Source: a virus
Length of the DNA stretch: 28,534 bases
Direction: 5' to 3' (one strand)
IMG/VR virus record: IMGVR_UViG_3300035682_000146
Span: 1-28,534 of that record
Positions 14,753 through 23,073 of this stretch are shown piece by piece; positions within the stretch are counted from its first letter, which is position 1; every line of letters starts with the position of its first letter. The notes below the pieces were generated by a model. That model saw nothing but the letters and a program-made list of their open reading frames with translations. It was not told where the DNA came from and did no database searches. The translations under genes and the position numbers were made by a program.

Positions 14753-16716
14753 TGGCATACGGACTAAGATATACTATAACGCAAGAGTTAAGAGATGGAA
14801 CATCACTAATTGTTAAGATATACGAAAAAAGTTATGTTGGTGCAACTGTTACTCCATATATAGGAACAAATGTTTCTTTAGTTCCTAATGCAGCAAATGA
14901 AGATCCAATAGCAATTATTATATCTTCTCAATTAAATGTGTCTTTTATTATTTCAGACCAAGATGATTATGATAACTTTCCAGACTTATTAAACTTTGAT
15001 GAAACAAAGTATTATGTTGAGTTAGTTATTAATAGTGTAATTAAGTGGAGAGGATTTTTACTTAATGATTATGTTCAAGTTCCTTTTACAACAGGTAATC
15101 AAGAAGTTAGCATTAATTGTATTGATGGATTATCGTTTCTTAGATATATATATTATGATGGGGATGTGAATGTAAATTCATTAATTAAGCAAATTGATAT
15201 TATTGGAACTTGTTTAAATGCTTTGCCATTTGATGATATGATATTTATTTATGCTTGTTGTTCATATTATGCTGATGGAATGTTTGACAGAGGAGATGCT
15301 GGTGGAGATGAACCATTTAGCCAAACGTATCAATATAAAAGGGATTTTTACAAATTAGATTATTATACTATTTTAGAGAATATAATAAAGTCATTTGGAT
15401 GTAGGCTATTCCAAGCTAATGGAGATTGGTATATTTTGCCAATGAATCAACAAGCTGACACAATTTATTATACAAGATATGTAGTTGATGATGTTCCAAG
15501 TATAAGTGGAAATGGTACATTAACAAATACAATAAACATTCAACCATATCAAGATGGAAATGTTCATTTTGTAAATAATAATCAAACTAAAATAGTAAGA
15601 AAAGGTTATCCAACTATTGAATCAACTTTGCCATATCAATATGCAGCAAATTATATATATAACGGAACTTTTAAATTTACTACTGGTTCTGGTTCTTCAT
15701 TAAGAGCAAATGGATGGAGTGAATTTGAATCTGGTACATCAAGGGCAACTTTAGTTATTTTAAATGAAGACCAGTCAAATAGATATGAAGTATTTTATTT
15801 AGGTAGTGGGAATGCTTACATACAAAACTATTTTTTATCTCCAATTGATTATTCTTATTTGCCAAAAATGTATGGAACAAGTGCTAATTTATCTTTTGAA
15901 TTACAAGGAGCAAATGCTGGAGATATAATAAGAGTTTACATAACGGCTTTTATTGGTGGTACAACATACTATTTAAAAAGTGATGATACTTGGAGTACAA
16001 CTGTAAGTTTTAGAGATATAACATATACCACTTTTAATACTTATGTTTCTAATAGTGTAGAAATTCCAATGGGATATTCACAAGCATTAAGTTTAGTTAT
16101 TGAAGGATTAATAGGTATTAAATTTGAAGCAGCAGCTGGTGCAGTTGGTGGTTATATTAAGAATGTAAAATTAACACAAGGGGATGCTTCTATTAAGGAA
16201 GTTGTATTGACAAGAAATATTGGTTCTACATCACAAATAGCAACAGATATTGACATTCCTTATAGTGCAATTTATCCAGCACAAGGTTCATCTCCAATAA
16301 GAAATAATGTAGGTTTATTATTTCAATCAGATGGGGATATATGGACTGATTGGTACAGATATGGGTATCCACCAGAAGCATTTACTATGTTGGCTCAATT
16401 AATTATGCGCCAATATTCAAACTTGCTAAGTAAAAATATTGCTACTTTAGAAGGAGATTTGGGTGCAATAGCAGGTGCTAATGGGTTCATTTATCTTGAT
16501 AAAACATATACAATTCAAGACTCAAGCACAAATGCTTTGTCTTATAATAATAAGAAGTTTTTAATAAATAGGCTTACATCAACACCTTATTTGGATGAAA
16601 CAAGCCAAATACAACTTTTAGAGATTACAATGGTCGATAATGCTTCAACTGCTACTATTGATTATATTGGGGATGTTACGATAGAAACTCCTAAAAGATA
16701 TTTTAATAATGCGTAA
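14752..16716 (+). CDS. Baseplate hub/distal tail tip protein
   Basis: 654 residues, directly after the tape measure. The N-terminal region (MAYGLRYTITQELRDG, then KYYVELVINSVIKWRGFLL) and the conserved block on residues about 195-240 (YYTILENIIKSFGCRLFQAN, GDWYILP) are recurrent in tail-tip proteins of Bacteroidota phages. Residues about 300-475 look like an inserted beta jelly-roll (GWSEFESGTSR, LSFELQGANAGD, YIKNVKLTQGD) of the kind that binds sugars. The end block is YNNKKFLINRLTSTPYLD. The combined picture is a hub protein that joins tail tip and receptor-binding parts. Confidence 0.75.
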   Translation: MAYGLRYTITQELRDGTSLIVKIYEKSYVGATVTPYIGTNVSLVPNAANEDPIAIIISSQLNVSFIISDQDDYDNFPDLLNFDETKYYVELVINSVIKWRGFLLNDYVQVPFTTGNQEVSINCIDGLSFLRYIYYDGDVNVNSLIKQIDIIGTCLNALPFDDMIFIYACCSYYADGMFDRGDAGGDEPFSQTYQYKRDFYKLDYYTILENIIKSFGCRLFQANGDWYILPMNQQADTIYYTRYVVDDVPSISGNGTLTNTINIQPYQDGNVHFVNNNQTKIVRKGYPTIESTLPYQYAANYIYNGTFKFTTGSGSSLRANGWSEFESGTSRATLVILNEDQSNRYEVFYLGSGNAYIQNYFLSPIDYSYLPKMYGTSANLSFELQGANAGDIIRVYITAFIGGTTYYLKSDDTWSTTVSFRDITYTTFNTYVSNSVEIPMGYSQALSLVIEGLIGIKFEAAAGAVGGYIKNVKLTQGDASIKEVVLTRNIGSTSQIATDIDIPYSAIYPAQGSSPIRNNVGLLFQSDGDIWTDWYRYGYPPEAFTMLAQLIMRQYSNLLSKNIATLEGDLGAIAGANGFIYLDKTYTIQDSSTNALSYNNKKFLINRLTSTPYLDETSQIQLLEITMVDNASTATIDYIGDVTIETPKRYFNNA

Positions 16717-16721
16717 ATTTG
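16714..16721 (+). promoter_or_regulatory. Possible -7 promoter box at the end of the hub gene
   Basis: TAAATTTG overlaps the hub stop codon and ends five bases before the next start, the same spacing as at 1583 and 8079. A -33 TTG is not visible, so this is a weak call. Confidence 0.3.
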
Positions 16722-16725
16722 TAAT

Positions 16726-17418
16726 ATGGCAGCAGTAATTGGAAATAATGTAATGCTTTATTGGCATAGGACAGATGTAGACCCAGAGGTTGATGTCGCA
16801 TTTGCGTGTAGTACAACTTGTACGTTTCAAGTAAGTGTAGATCAAAAAGAAGTTACAAGCCAAACAAGTGCTTGGTTTAGAGAATATAAAAACGATGTAG
16901 CTACTTGGAGTGTAACCTGTGATGGGTTAATTACTTTGACTGGTTTTTCTTATTTGTTTATGTTAGAAAAGCAATTGGCAAGAGAGCCAATAGAAATTAA
17001 ATTTGTGGTTGATAACGGAGTTGATGGTTTGGTTATTGTTAACGGAATTTGTAATATATCAAGTTTGGCTATAAACGCACCACAAAAAGATGTGGCTACC
17101 TACAATGTAAGTTTACAAGGTAGCGGAGCATACGGAACAACAGGAACAACGATAAACCCAGAAGGAATAGTAATTGTTGCTGGTGGAGTAGTTATTAGTA
17201 AACAATATACTGCATCAGGTGGGGAAACTACAATCACTTGGGGAGATACAATTGGAAAGACTTGTCTATATGTTTCAAGAGGTGGTATTGATGTGCAGAC
17301 TATATTGACAAGCGGAACTCCTGTTGATGAGGAAGTTAAGTTTGTTTCATCAACTGGTATTTTAACATTTAGTAGAGCATTAGAAAGTGGGGAATTTGTA
17401 AGGGCATTATTCCAATAA
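16726..17418 (+). CDS. Second tail-tube-like protein with C-terminal extension
   Basis: 230 residues. Residues 1-130 show the tail-tube pattern: CSTTCTFQVSVDQKEVTSQT, a loop with FREYKNDVATWSVTCDGLI, and the closing pair GICNISSLAINAPQKDV, then ATYNVSLQGSGAYG. This is closer to the TP901-1-like tube consensus than the gene at 11842. Residues about 145-230 are a separate beta domain (ISKQYTASGGETTITWGD, FVSSTGILTFSRALESGEFV). The gene lies between the hub and the fibre, so it may be a tube-fold adaptor at the tail tip or a decorated tube variant. The C-terminal domain could bind the fibre. The start is ATG 16726. Confidence 0.7.
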   Translation: MAAVIGNNVMLYWHRTDVDPEVDVAFACSTTCTFQVSVDQKEVTSQTSAWFREYKNDVATWSVTCDGLITLTGFSYLFMLEKQLAREPIEIKFVVDNGVDGLVIVNGICNISSLAINAPQKDVATYNVSLQGSGAYGTTGTTINPEGIVIVAGGVVISKQYTASGGETTITWGDTIGKTCLYVSRGGIDVQTILTSGTPVDEEVKFVSSTGILTFSRALESGEFVRALFQ

Positions 17419-17428
17419 AATAATTAAT

Positions 17429-20400
17429 ATGAGCAATCAAATAGTAATATCAAGTGGTGCAAAAGTTAGGTCTTTAGAAGGTGTATTGACAGGTACGGCT
17501 GGTATCGTTAATGCATTAGGTATAAACGTTGCAAATGGTATTCCTCAATTAGATGGTAGTGGTAAAATATTAGTATCTCAATTACCTAATTCGGTAATGG
17601 AGTATAAGGGTACTTGGAACGCTGCAACGAATACACCAACTTTAGCAAACGGAACAGGTAATCAAGGAGATGTTTATTTGTGTAACGTAGCTGGTACAAC
17701 AGACTTTGGTGCTGGTCCTATTACGTTCTTTGTTGGCGACCAAGTTATTTATTCTGGTACTATATGGCAAAGAGCAAGTGGTGCGACAGGAACAGTAACA
17801 AGCGTGGCGGTTACCGAGAGTGGCGATGCTTTAACAATTACAGGAAGCCCAATTACAACAAGCGGAACAATTAACATAGGCTTTGCAGGATTAAGCAATC
17901 AATATATAAACGGAGCAGGTGGATTAACTACGTTTCCAACTTTAATATCAAGCATAGGTTTATCTATGCCAAGTGCTTTTAGTGTCGCTAATAGCCCTTT
18001 AACGGCTAATGGAACGATTGCAGTAACAGGAGCAGGTGTTGCTTCACAATATATAAGGGGTGATGGTACTTTAGCTAACTTTCCTACCTCTGGTGGTGGT
18101 GGTGGTGGCTCGGTTTCTTATTATTTAAACGGAAGTGTCAATCAAGGAACTTTTGTAGGCAATACTTATTATGAAATGAGTAAAGTGCCAGTTATAGGTG
18201 CTGGAACTGATTTTACTATAAATGCGGATGGGTATATTTCTCAATTTATTACGGATGCAGGAGACCCAGCTTTATTAGAAATACCAGCAGGTAATTGGAA
18301 CTTTGAGATGTATTTTAGTGCATCAAGTAGTGGTGGTACTCCTTCATTTTATGTTGAACTTTATAAATATAACGGAAGTACGTTTACTTTGATTTCAAGT
18401 AGTTCAGCTACACCAGAAGGAATTACAGGTGGAACTACTATTGATTTATATACAACGGCTTTGGCAGTACCTACAACGGCTTTAACTTTAACTGATAGAT
18501 TAGCGGTTAGAGTTTATGTAACACATAGTGGAAGGACAATTACTTTACATACTGAAAATAGTCATTTATGTCAAGTTATAACTACGTTTAGCACAGGTAT
18601 TACTGCTTTAAATGGTTTGACTGCTCAAGTACAATTTTTAGCGACAGGAACAAGCGGAACGGATTTTAATATCTCAAGTACAACGGCTACGCATACTTTT
18701 AATATTCCTGATGCGAGTGCAACTGCAAGAGGATTGATTACAACAGGCACTCAAACAATAGCAGGTCTTAAAACTTTTAGTAGTGCAATTAAAGCTGATT
18801 CAGGTATTAGATTAAAAGATGGTGTTGCAACAGGTGGAATAGGATATGTTGGTATTGGTTCAAATGCTGGTCAAGGATTGACTTTAGGCATTTATAATAG
18901 TGGTACAGTTTATTATCAAGATTTATTTTTCCCAATTACTAATGGGTATCAATACACATTCCCAGCTGCAACAGGTACAATAGCATTGACAAGTGATATT
19001 TCATATCCAGTAACAAGTGTATTTGGTAGAACAGGAGCAGTAGTGGCAACGGAAGGAGATTATAGCTTAACTCAATTAAGTGATGTAACGATAACAAGTC
19101 CTACAAACGGACAAGTATTAAAATACAACGGAACAAGTTGGGTTAACGATACGGATGCAAACACAGGAACAGTTACTTCTGTTGATATGAGTGTTCCAAC
19201 AGGATTGTCAGTTAGTGGAAATCCTATTACAACAAGTGGAACTTTAGCGGTTACATTTGCAAGTGGGTATTCTATTCCTACAACTATAAAGCAATCTAAT
19301 TGGGATGATGCTTATACTTTCGTAGCTGCTTTTCCTACACAAACAGGAAATGCTGGTAAGTATTTAACTACAAATGGTTCATCATTGTCTTGGGCGGATA
19401 ACCCATTAGGAACAGTTACAAGTGTGGGATTATCTTCTGCAACAAGTGGAGTAACTATTGGTTCAAGTCCTATCACTACAAGTGGTACGATTACTTTATC
19501 AATAGCAACTGCAAGTGGTTCACAAAATGGTTTATTATCTTCTACTGATTGGACAACATTTAACAATAAGGCATCAACCGCAGATTTAGCTAATTACTTA
19601 CTATTAATAGGTGGAACTTTATCTGGTTCATTAACATCAACAAATAGTAGTGGAACATTTTTTAATGCTACAAATACCGCAGGCGGTTTTGCAAAATTAG
19701 AAGTGTCTTTAAATTCTACTTCATTAGCTACATTAAGTTTTTCAAATTCATTATCTGTAACCGGTGGCGATGTAACATTTTCAAATAAAATTATTAAAAG
19801 TGGTGGAACTTCAAGTCAATTTTTAAAGGCAGATGGTTCAGTTGATTCAACTACTTATGCAGCTGCATTAAGTGGTACTATAAATACTATTGCTTATTGG
19901 GATTCAGCTACAACGATAGCAAGTTTGGCTTTAGCTACTTACCCTTCATTAACTGAATTAAGTTATGTAAAAGGAGTTACAAGTGCTATACAAACGCAAT
20001 TAAATGGTAAGCAAGGAACTTTAACTTTAACTACAACGGGAACAAGTGGTGCTGCTACTTTAGTAGGAAACACTTTAAACATCCCACAATATAGTGGTGG
20101 CGGTGGTGGTGGAATTACTACATTAAATACTTTAACTGCAAGTACACAAACATTTGCAACAAGCACAACGGGAACTGATTTTACAATTAGTTCTGCAACT
20201 TCAACGCATACATTTAATTTACCAAGTGCAAGTGCAACTGCAAGAGGTGTAGTTACAACTGCTGCACAAACTTTTAATGGAACAAAAACCTTTACAAATG
20301 GTTTAGCAGTACAAGGAGGAACTTCTTATATTGTTTTTAATTATTTTGCAAATGCGGCATCAAGAAGTTGGAGATATACATCTGACCAAATAGTTTTTGG

Positions 20401-20977
20401 GGATTTTGCCATACAACAAAGTACAACACAAACGGGAAGCACATTTGATAGTAAATTATATTTAGATGCTACTGCCAATGTAGGAATTGGAACTGTAACT
20501 TTAGGCTCTAAACTTCAAGTAAACGGAAACGCTGCTATTGGTTATTCAGCAAGTACGGCAGCACCTACTAATGGGTTAAGAGTTGCTGGTATAGTTAATA
20601 CTGCATCAAGATTAAATGTTAATGGTGCAACTGATAATTCATTATTTAGTTTATCTAATAATGGAACATTATATACTCTTGGATTTAGTCCTAATGCAAC
20701 TGCTTCAACTTCAACTACCTTAACAATTACAACAGGTCAAACTACTTGGATTTATACAGGTACAGGAGTTGCAACTTGGACATTACCAAATCCAAGTGGA
20801 AATAATAATATGTATTGGATAAAAAACGCTGGCACTGGAATAATTACTTTAAATGCTTTTAGTGGAACAAATATTATAAACAATTCTGGAACAAGTGTAA
20901 GTAGTATTACAATTGCAATTGGAGCAACTGCATTAATACAACAAGACGGAAATGTAAAATCTTACCAATTACAATAA
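17429..20977 (+). CDS. Large tail fibre/receptor-binding protein with modular repeats
   Basis: 1182 residues, rich in G, T, S and N. Residues about 57-118 form a knob-like domain (YKGTWNAATNTPTLANGTG, FVGDQVIYSGTIW) common in phage fibres. A module G-T-V-T-S-V ... G-x-P-I-T-T-S-G-T occurs from residues 121, 580 and 661. A second module (TGTDFxIS, HTFN-P-ASATARG, ... T-F) occurs near residues 405 and 907. Polyglycine linkers lie near 225 and 890. No S74 self-cleaving chaperone is evident at the C terminus; the last region (about 1090-1182) is a beta domain with WIKNAGTGIITLNAF. It likely binds the host surface and is the main specificity determinant. Confidence 0.88.
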   Translation: MSNQIVISSGAKVRSLEGVLTGTAGIVNALGINVANGIPQLDGSGKILVSQLPNSVMEYKGTWNAATNTPTLANGTGNQGDVYLCNVAGTTDFGAGPITFFVGDQVIYSGTIWQRASGATGTVTSVAVTESGDALTITGSPITTSGTINIGFAGLSNQYINGAGGLTTFPTLISSIGLSMPSAFSVANSPLTANGTIAVTGAGVASQYIRGDGTLANFPTSGGGGGGSVSYYLNGSVNQGTFVGNTYYEMSKVPVIGAGTDFTINADGYISQFITDAGDPALLEIPAGNWNFEMYFSASSSGGTPSFYVELYKYNGSTFTLISSSSATPEGITGGTTIDLYTTALAVPTTALTLTDRLAVRVYVTHSGRTITLHTENSHLCQVITTFSTGITALNGLTAQVQFLATGTSGTDFNISSTTATHTFNIPDASATARGLITTGTQTIAGLKTFSSAIKADSGIRLKDGVATGGIGYVGIGSNAGQGLTLGIYNSGTVYYQDLFFPITNGYQYTFPAATGTIALTSDISYPVTSVFGRTGAVVATEGDYSLTQLSDVTITSPTNGQVLKYNGTSWVNDTDANTGTVTSVDMSVPTGLSVSGNPITTSGTLAVTFASGYSIPTTIKQSNWDDAYTFVAAFPTQTGNAGKYLTTNGSSLSWADNPLGTVTSVGLSSATSGVTIGSSPITTSGTITLSIATASGSQNGLLSSTDWTTFNNKASTADLANYLLLIGGTLSGSLTSTNSSGTFFNATNTAGGFAKLEVSLNSTSLATLSFSNSLSVTGGDVTFSNKIIKSGGTSSQFLKADGSVDSTTYAAALSGTINTIAYWDSATTIASLALATYPSLTELSYVKGVTSAIQTQLNGKQGTLTLTTTGTSGAATLVGNTLNIPQYSGGGGGGITTLNTLTASTQTFATSTTGTDFTISSATSTHTFNLPSASATARGVVTTAAQTFNGTKTFTNGLAVQGGTSYIVFNYFANAASRSWRYTSDQIVFGDFAIQQSTTQTGSTFDSKLYLDATANVGIGTVTLGSKLQVNGNAAIGYSASTAAPTNGLRVAGIVNTASRLNVNGATDNSLFSLSNNGTLYTLGFSPNATASTSTTLTITTGQTTWIYTGTGVATWTLPNPSGNNNMYWIKNAGTGIITLNAFSGTNIINNSGTSVSSITIAIGATALIQQDGNVKSYQLQ

Positions 20978-20995
20978 AAATAAAAATAATATAAA

Positions 20996-21280
20996 ATGAA
21001 AATTCAACCTATTACAACTTGGTTCAACGGAGAACCACAAACAGCATCAAACTTTACTTTAATTAGTATTAATGACAACTTTACATCAAGTGCGGTGCTT
21101 TACTATGAACTACAAAAAGAAATCGTAGATGGCGAATCAGTAAGCTACGAAAACCTAATTACTGCTAATTTAGACATTAATGGTCAAGACTATCAAGATT
21201 GGTCAGCTACTCCAGATGCTAACACTTGGATTTACAACTGGGCAGCAAATCAATTAAACTTGGTATTAATTACGGAATAA
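20996..21280 (+). CDS. Hypothetical protein after the fibre gene (94 aa)
   Basis: A small soluble protein: MKIQPITTWFNGEPQTAS, then SSAVLYYELQKE and a tryptophan-rich C-terminal part (YQDWSATPDANTWIYNWAAN). I recall this pattern from proteins directly behind fibre genes in Bacteroidota phages, but know no function. It may be a fibre assembly factor or a minor tip protein. The 18-base gap to the fibre stop suggests co-transcription. A promoter for the next genes overlaps its 3' end. Confidence 0.65.
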   Translation: MKIQPITTWFNGEPQTASNFTLISINDNFTSSAVLYYELQKEIVDGESVSYENLITANLDINGQDYQDWSATPDANTWIYNWAANQLNLVLITE

Positions 21281-21291
21281 ACTTATATTTG
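21260..21291 (+). promoter_or_regulatory. Promoter before the lysis cassette
   Basis: TTG at 21260-21262 and TATATTTG at 21284-21291 are 21 bases apart, matching the Bacteroidota consensus. The next start codon is 19 bases downstream of the -7 box. A separate promoter here would allow late, independent control of lysis genes. Confidence 0.6.
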
Positions 21292-21309
21292 TATATAAAA
21301 TTAAAAACT

Positions 21310-21453
21310 ATGATTACAATCAATGAAACACAATTAAAGGAATTAGAAGCGTTTATTAATCAAATCCCAACAGTTTACGGACTTCCGTTATTGCAGTTTT
21401 TGGGTAAGTTAAATGCAGAACAAAATCCTCCACAAGAAGTAACTCAAGACTAA
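21310..21453 (+). CDS. Small hypothetical protein (47 aa)
   Basis: A 47-residue product, MITINETQLKELEAFINQIP followed by VYGLPLLQFLGKLN and a polar tail. I chose the ATG at 21310, which follows the promoter; an upstream TTG at 21226 lies inside the preceding gene. Two amphipathic helices, no clear membrane segment. It is the first gene of the lysis region and may be a minor regulator. The family is unknown. Confidence 0.6.
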   Translation: MITINETQLKELEAFINQIPTVYGLPLLQFLGKLNAEQNPPQEVTQD

Positions 21454-21454
21454 A

Positions 21455-21628
21455 ATGGTACATAATAGCAATCAATCGGACTTATTAACTATTGTTAGCG
21501 GAACATCCGCATTTATTAGTATTGCCAACGTGCAACCGATAGTTTCACTTATAGCGAGTTTGATTGCTATTATTTCTGGAGTTTATGCCATTCGTTATTA
21601 CATTAAGGCTTCTAAAAGATTCAAGTAA
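21455..21628 (+). CDS. Small membrane protein, candidate holin-type (57 aa)
   Basis: The 57-residue product has one clear transmembrane segment at about residues 28-48 (IVSLIASLIAIISGVYAI) with a basic cytoplasmic tail (RYYIKASKRFK) and a polar N terminus. This is the pattern of class III-like or accessory holins. It starts one base after the previous stop and its stop overlaps the next ATG (TAATG). Placement in front of the endolysin supports a role in lysis, though two further candidates lie nearby. Confidence 0.65.
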   Translation: MVHNSNQSDLLTIVSGTSAFISIANVQPIVSLIASLIAIISGVYAIRYYIKASKRFK

Positions 21629-22179
21629 TGAAAGATGTAGTAATCGTTTTATTAATAGCGGTTCTAATATTTTTCATCTTTAGTGATTCAAAGTACACTA
21701 AAACTGACCCTATAATCATAGCGGACACAGTTTACCAACAGAAAACTTTTACTAAGTTTATCAAAGGGAAATCTATCCCTTTTGTGGTTTTAGACACAAT
21801 TTATAATATTGATACAACAAGATATTATAAAACTGATACAATTTACATTATAAAGGATTACAACCAAGTTAAGGTCTATTCCGATACTATGCGCATAGAC
21901 TCTATTGGATACGCATACATACAAGATACCATCTCACATAACAAGATACAAGGAAGGGGATTTAGTGCCAATTTTAACCTTCCTACGATAACAATTACCA
22001 AGATATTAGAAACAAAGTCAAAGAACCAGCTTTATTTGGGGTTTATAGGCGATTTAAAGCACTCTAACGGACAAATTGGTATTGGCGGTTCAATTGCCCT
22101 TAAAACGGCTAAAAACACCTTATATACGGCAACGGCTACAATGAACGGATATTCTTTTGGTTACTATAAAAAATTCTAA
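21628..22179 (+). CDS. Membrane-anchored periplasmic protein, possible spanin-like role
   Basis: 183 residues. Residues 3-19 form an uncleaved N-terminal membrane anchor (VVIVLLIAVLIFFIFS), followed by a soluble part with repeats of T/D-x-I-Y (KTDTIYIIKDY, DTIYNIDTTRYYKTD) and a C-terminal beta region (GFIGDLKHSNGQIGIGGSIA, YTATATMNGYSFGYY). The topology would place most of it outside the inner membrane. It recalls DUF6808-like proteins found before lysis genes in Bacteroidota phages. An envelope-disruption (spanin-like) role is an inference from topology and neighbours; no lipoprotein partner is visible. Confidence 0.6.
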   Translation: MKDVVIVLLIAVLIFFIFSDSKYTKTDPIIIADTVYQQKTFTKFIKGKSIPFVVLDTIYNIDTTRYYKTDTIYIIKDYNQVKVYSDTMRIDSIGYAYIQDTISHNKIQGRGFSANFNLPTITITKILETKSKNQLYLGFIGDLKHSNGQIGIGGSIALKTAKNTLYTATATMNGYSFGYYKKF

Positions 22180-22382
22180 TGAAGGACTTTATAAACAATA
22201 TGCTATCTGGGGAGAACGGAGCAATAAGCCATAAAAGGGTAATTGCTTCTATTGGTGCATTATGTTTATTTGGTTGCTTTGTATTTAAGGCGAATATTAA
22301 CGAGCATTTAGCTGATCTTGTATTCTGGTTGGTTTGTGCCTGTATGGGATTTGCTTCAATTGATAAATATACCAACAAATGA
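22179..22382 (+). CDS. Holin-like protein with two membrane segments (67 aa)
   Basis: Two hydrophobic segments, about residues 22-40 (VIASIGALCLFGCFVF) and 46-60 (LVFWLVCACMGFASI), are joined by a short polar turn (KANINEHLAD). The N terminus SGENGAISHKR and the C-terminal DKYTNK are polar. This hairpin topology, the 67-residue length and the position one gene before the endolysin make it the best class II holin candidate. The start shares one base with the preceding stop. A holin would form membrane lesions that release the endolysin. Confidence 0.72.
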   Translation: MKDFINNMLSGENGAISHKRVIASIGALCLFGCFVFKANINEHLADLVFWLVCACMGFASIDKYTNK

Positions 22383-22465
22383 GAAACAACGAAAAAAAGG
22401 CTTTTACAATTGGGTTAGCATTTTGGGTAATTAATATGGTTTATTTTATAAATCAAATGTTATGA
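22379..22465 (+). CDS. Very small membrane peptide before the endolysin (28 aa)
   Basis: The ATG overlaps the holin stop (AATGA) and the TGA at 22463-22465 overlaps the endolysin ATG at 22462. The product MRNNEKKAFTIGLAFWVINM plus eight residues has a basic start and one hydrophobic segment. It may be a true membrane peptide modulating lysis or merely a coupling ORF. The exact tiling between two genes argues that it is translated. Confidence 0.5.
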   Translation: MRNNEKKAFTIGLAFWVINMVYFINQML

Positions 22466-23064
22466 TCTCCAAGAAAGCAATTGAAATGATAATCAAGCAC
22501 GAGGTCGGTGGCAGAGCCGTGTATGAGAAACGCTACCAAAAGCCTATTTGGGCTGGTGGTGATTCTGGTTGTACTATTGGACTTGGATATGATGTTGGTT
22601 ATGTAACCGAGAAGCAGTTCTTTAGCGATTGGGATGGCTTAAATTTGAACTTTCTTAATGCGTTAAGGAAAGTGGTAGGGATAAAAGGCGAGGCGGTTAA
22701 ATCAATGATGAGAGGGGAAATTCTACAAGTTAGAATTCCGTACAATTTTGCGTATGATGTTTTCGTTAATAAGTCTTTACCTAAGTATTATGCTTTGACT
22801 AAAAGCATTTACCCAGAGATAGACAGTTTAAACGAGGACACAAGAGGTGCTTTAGTTTCTATGATCTATAACAGAGGTAATAAGTTAGATGGGGATAGAA
22901 GGAAGGAAATGAGGGCAATAGTTGAACTGGTGGCTAAATCGGATTACGAAGGGATAGCCGACCAAATAGAACGAAGCAAACGGCTTTGGGAAAATGTCGG
23001 ACTGGATGGCTTGGTCAAACGTAGAGAAGAAGAAGCAGACCTGATACTAAACTCAATCGCATAA
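22462..23064 (+). CDS. Endolysin, T4-lysozyme/pesticin-like
   Basis: 200 residues. The N-terminal part has the muramidase pattern: a catalytic glutamate in IIKHEVGG (E14), then GGDSGCTIGLGYDVGY with D34 and T38, equivalent in order to E11-D20-T26 of T4 lysozyme. The later VSMIYNRGNKLDGD block is typical of the fold. It should cut the glycan chain of peptidoglycan. There is no signal peptide, so it needs the holin to reach the wall. The start overlaps the stop of the 28-residue peptide. The gene ends the lysis cassette. Confidence 0.85.
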   Translation: MISKKAIEMIIKHEVGGRAVYEKRYQKPIWAGGDSGCTIGLGYDVGYVTEKQFFSDWDGLNLNFLNALRKVVGIKGEAVKSMMRGEILQVRIPYNFAYDVFVNKSLPKYYALTKSIYPEIDSLNEDTRGALVSMIYNRGNKLDGDRRKEMRAIVELVAKSDYEGIADQIERSKRLWENVGLDGLVKRREEEADLILNSIA

Positions 23065-23073
23065 AATAAACCT

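Noticed and set aside
18091-18113. GGT tract as a phase-variation switch
   Set aside because: Repeat unit is three bases, so length changes keep the frame; it could alter hinge length but not switch the gene off.
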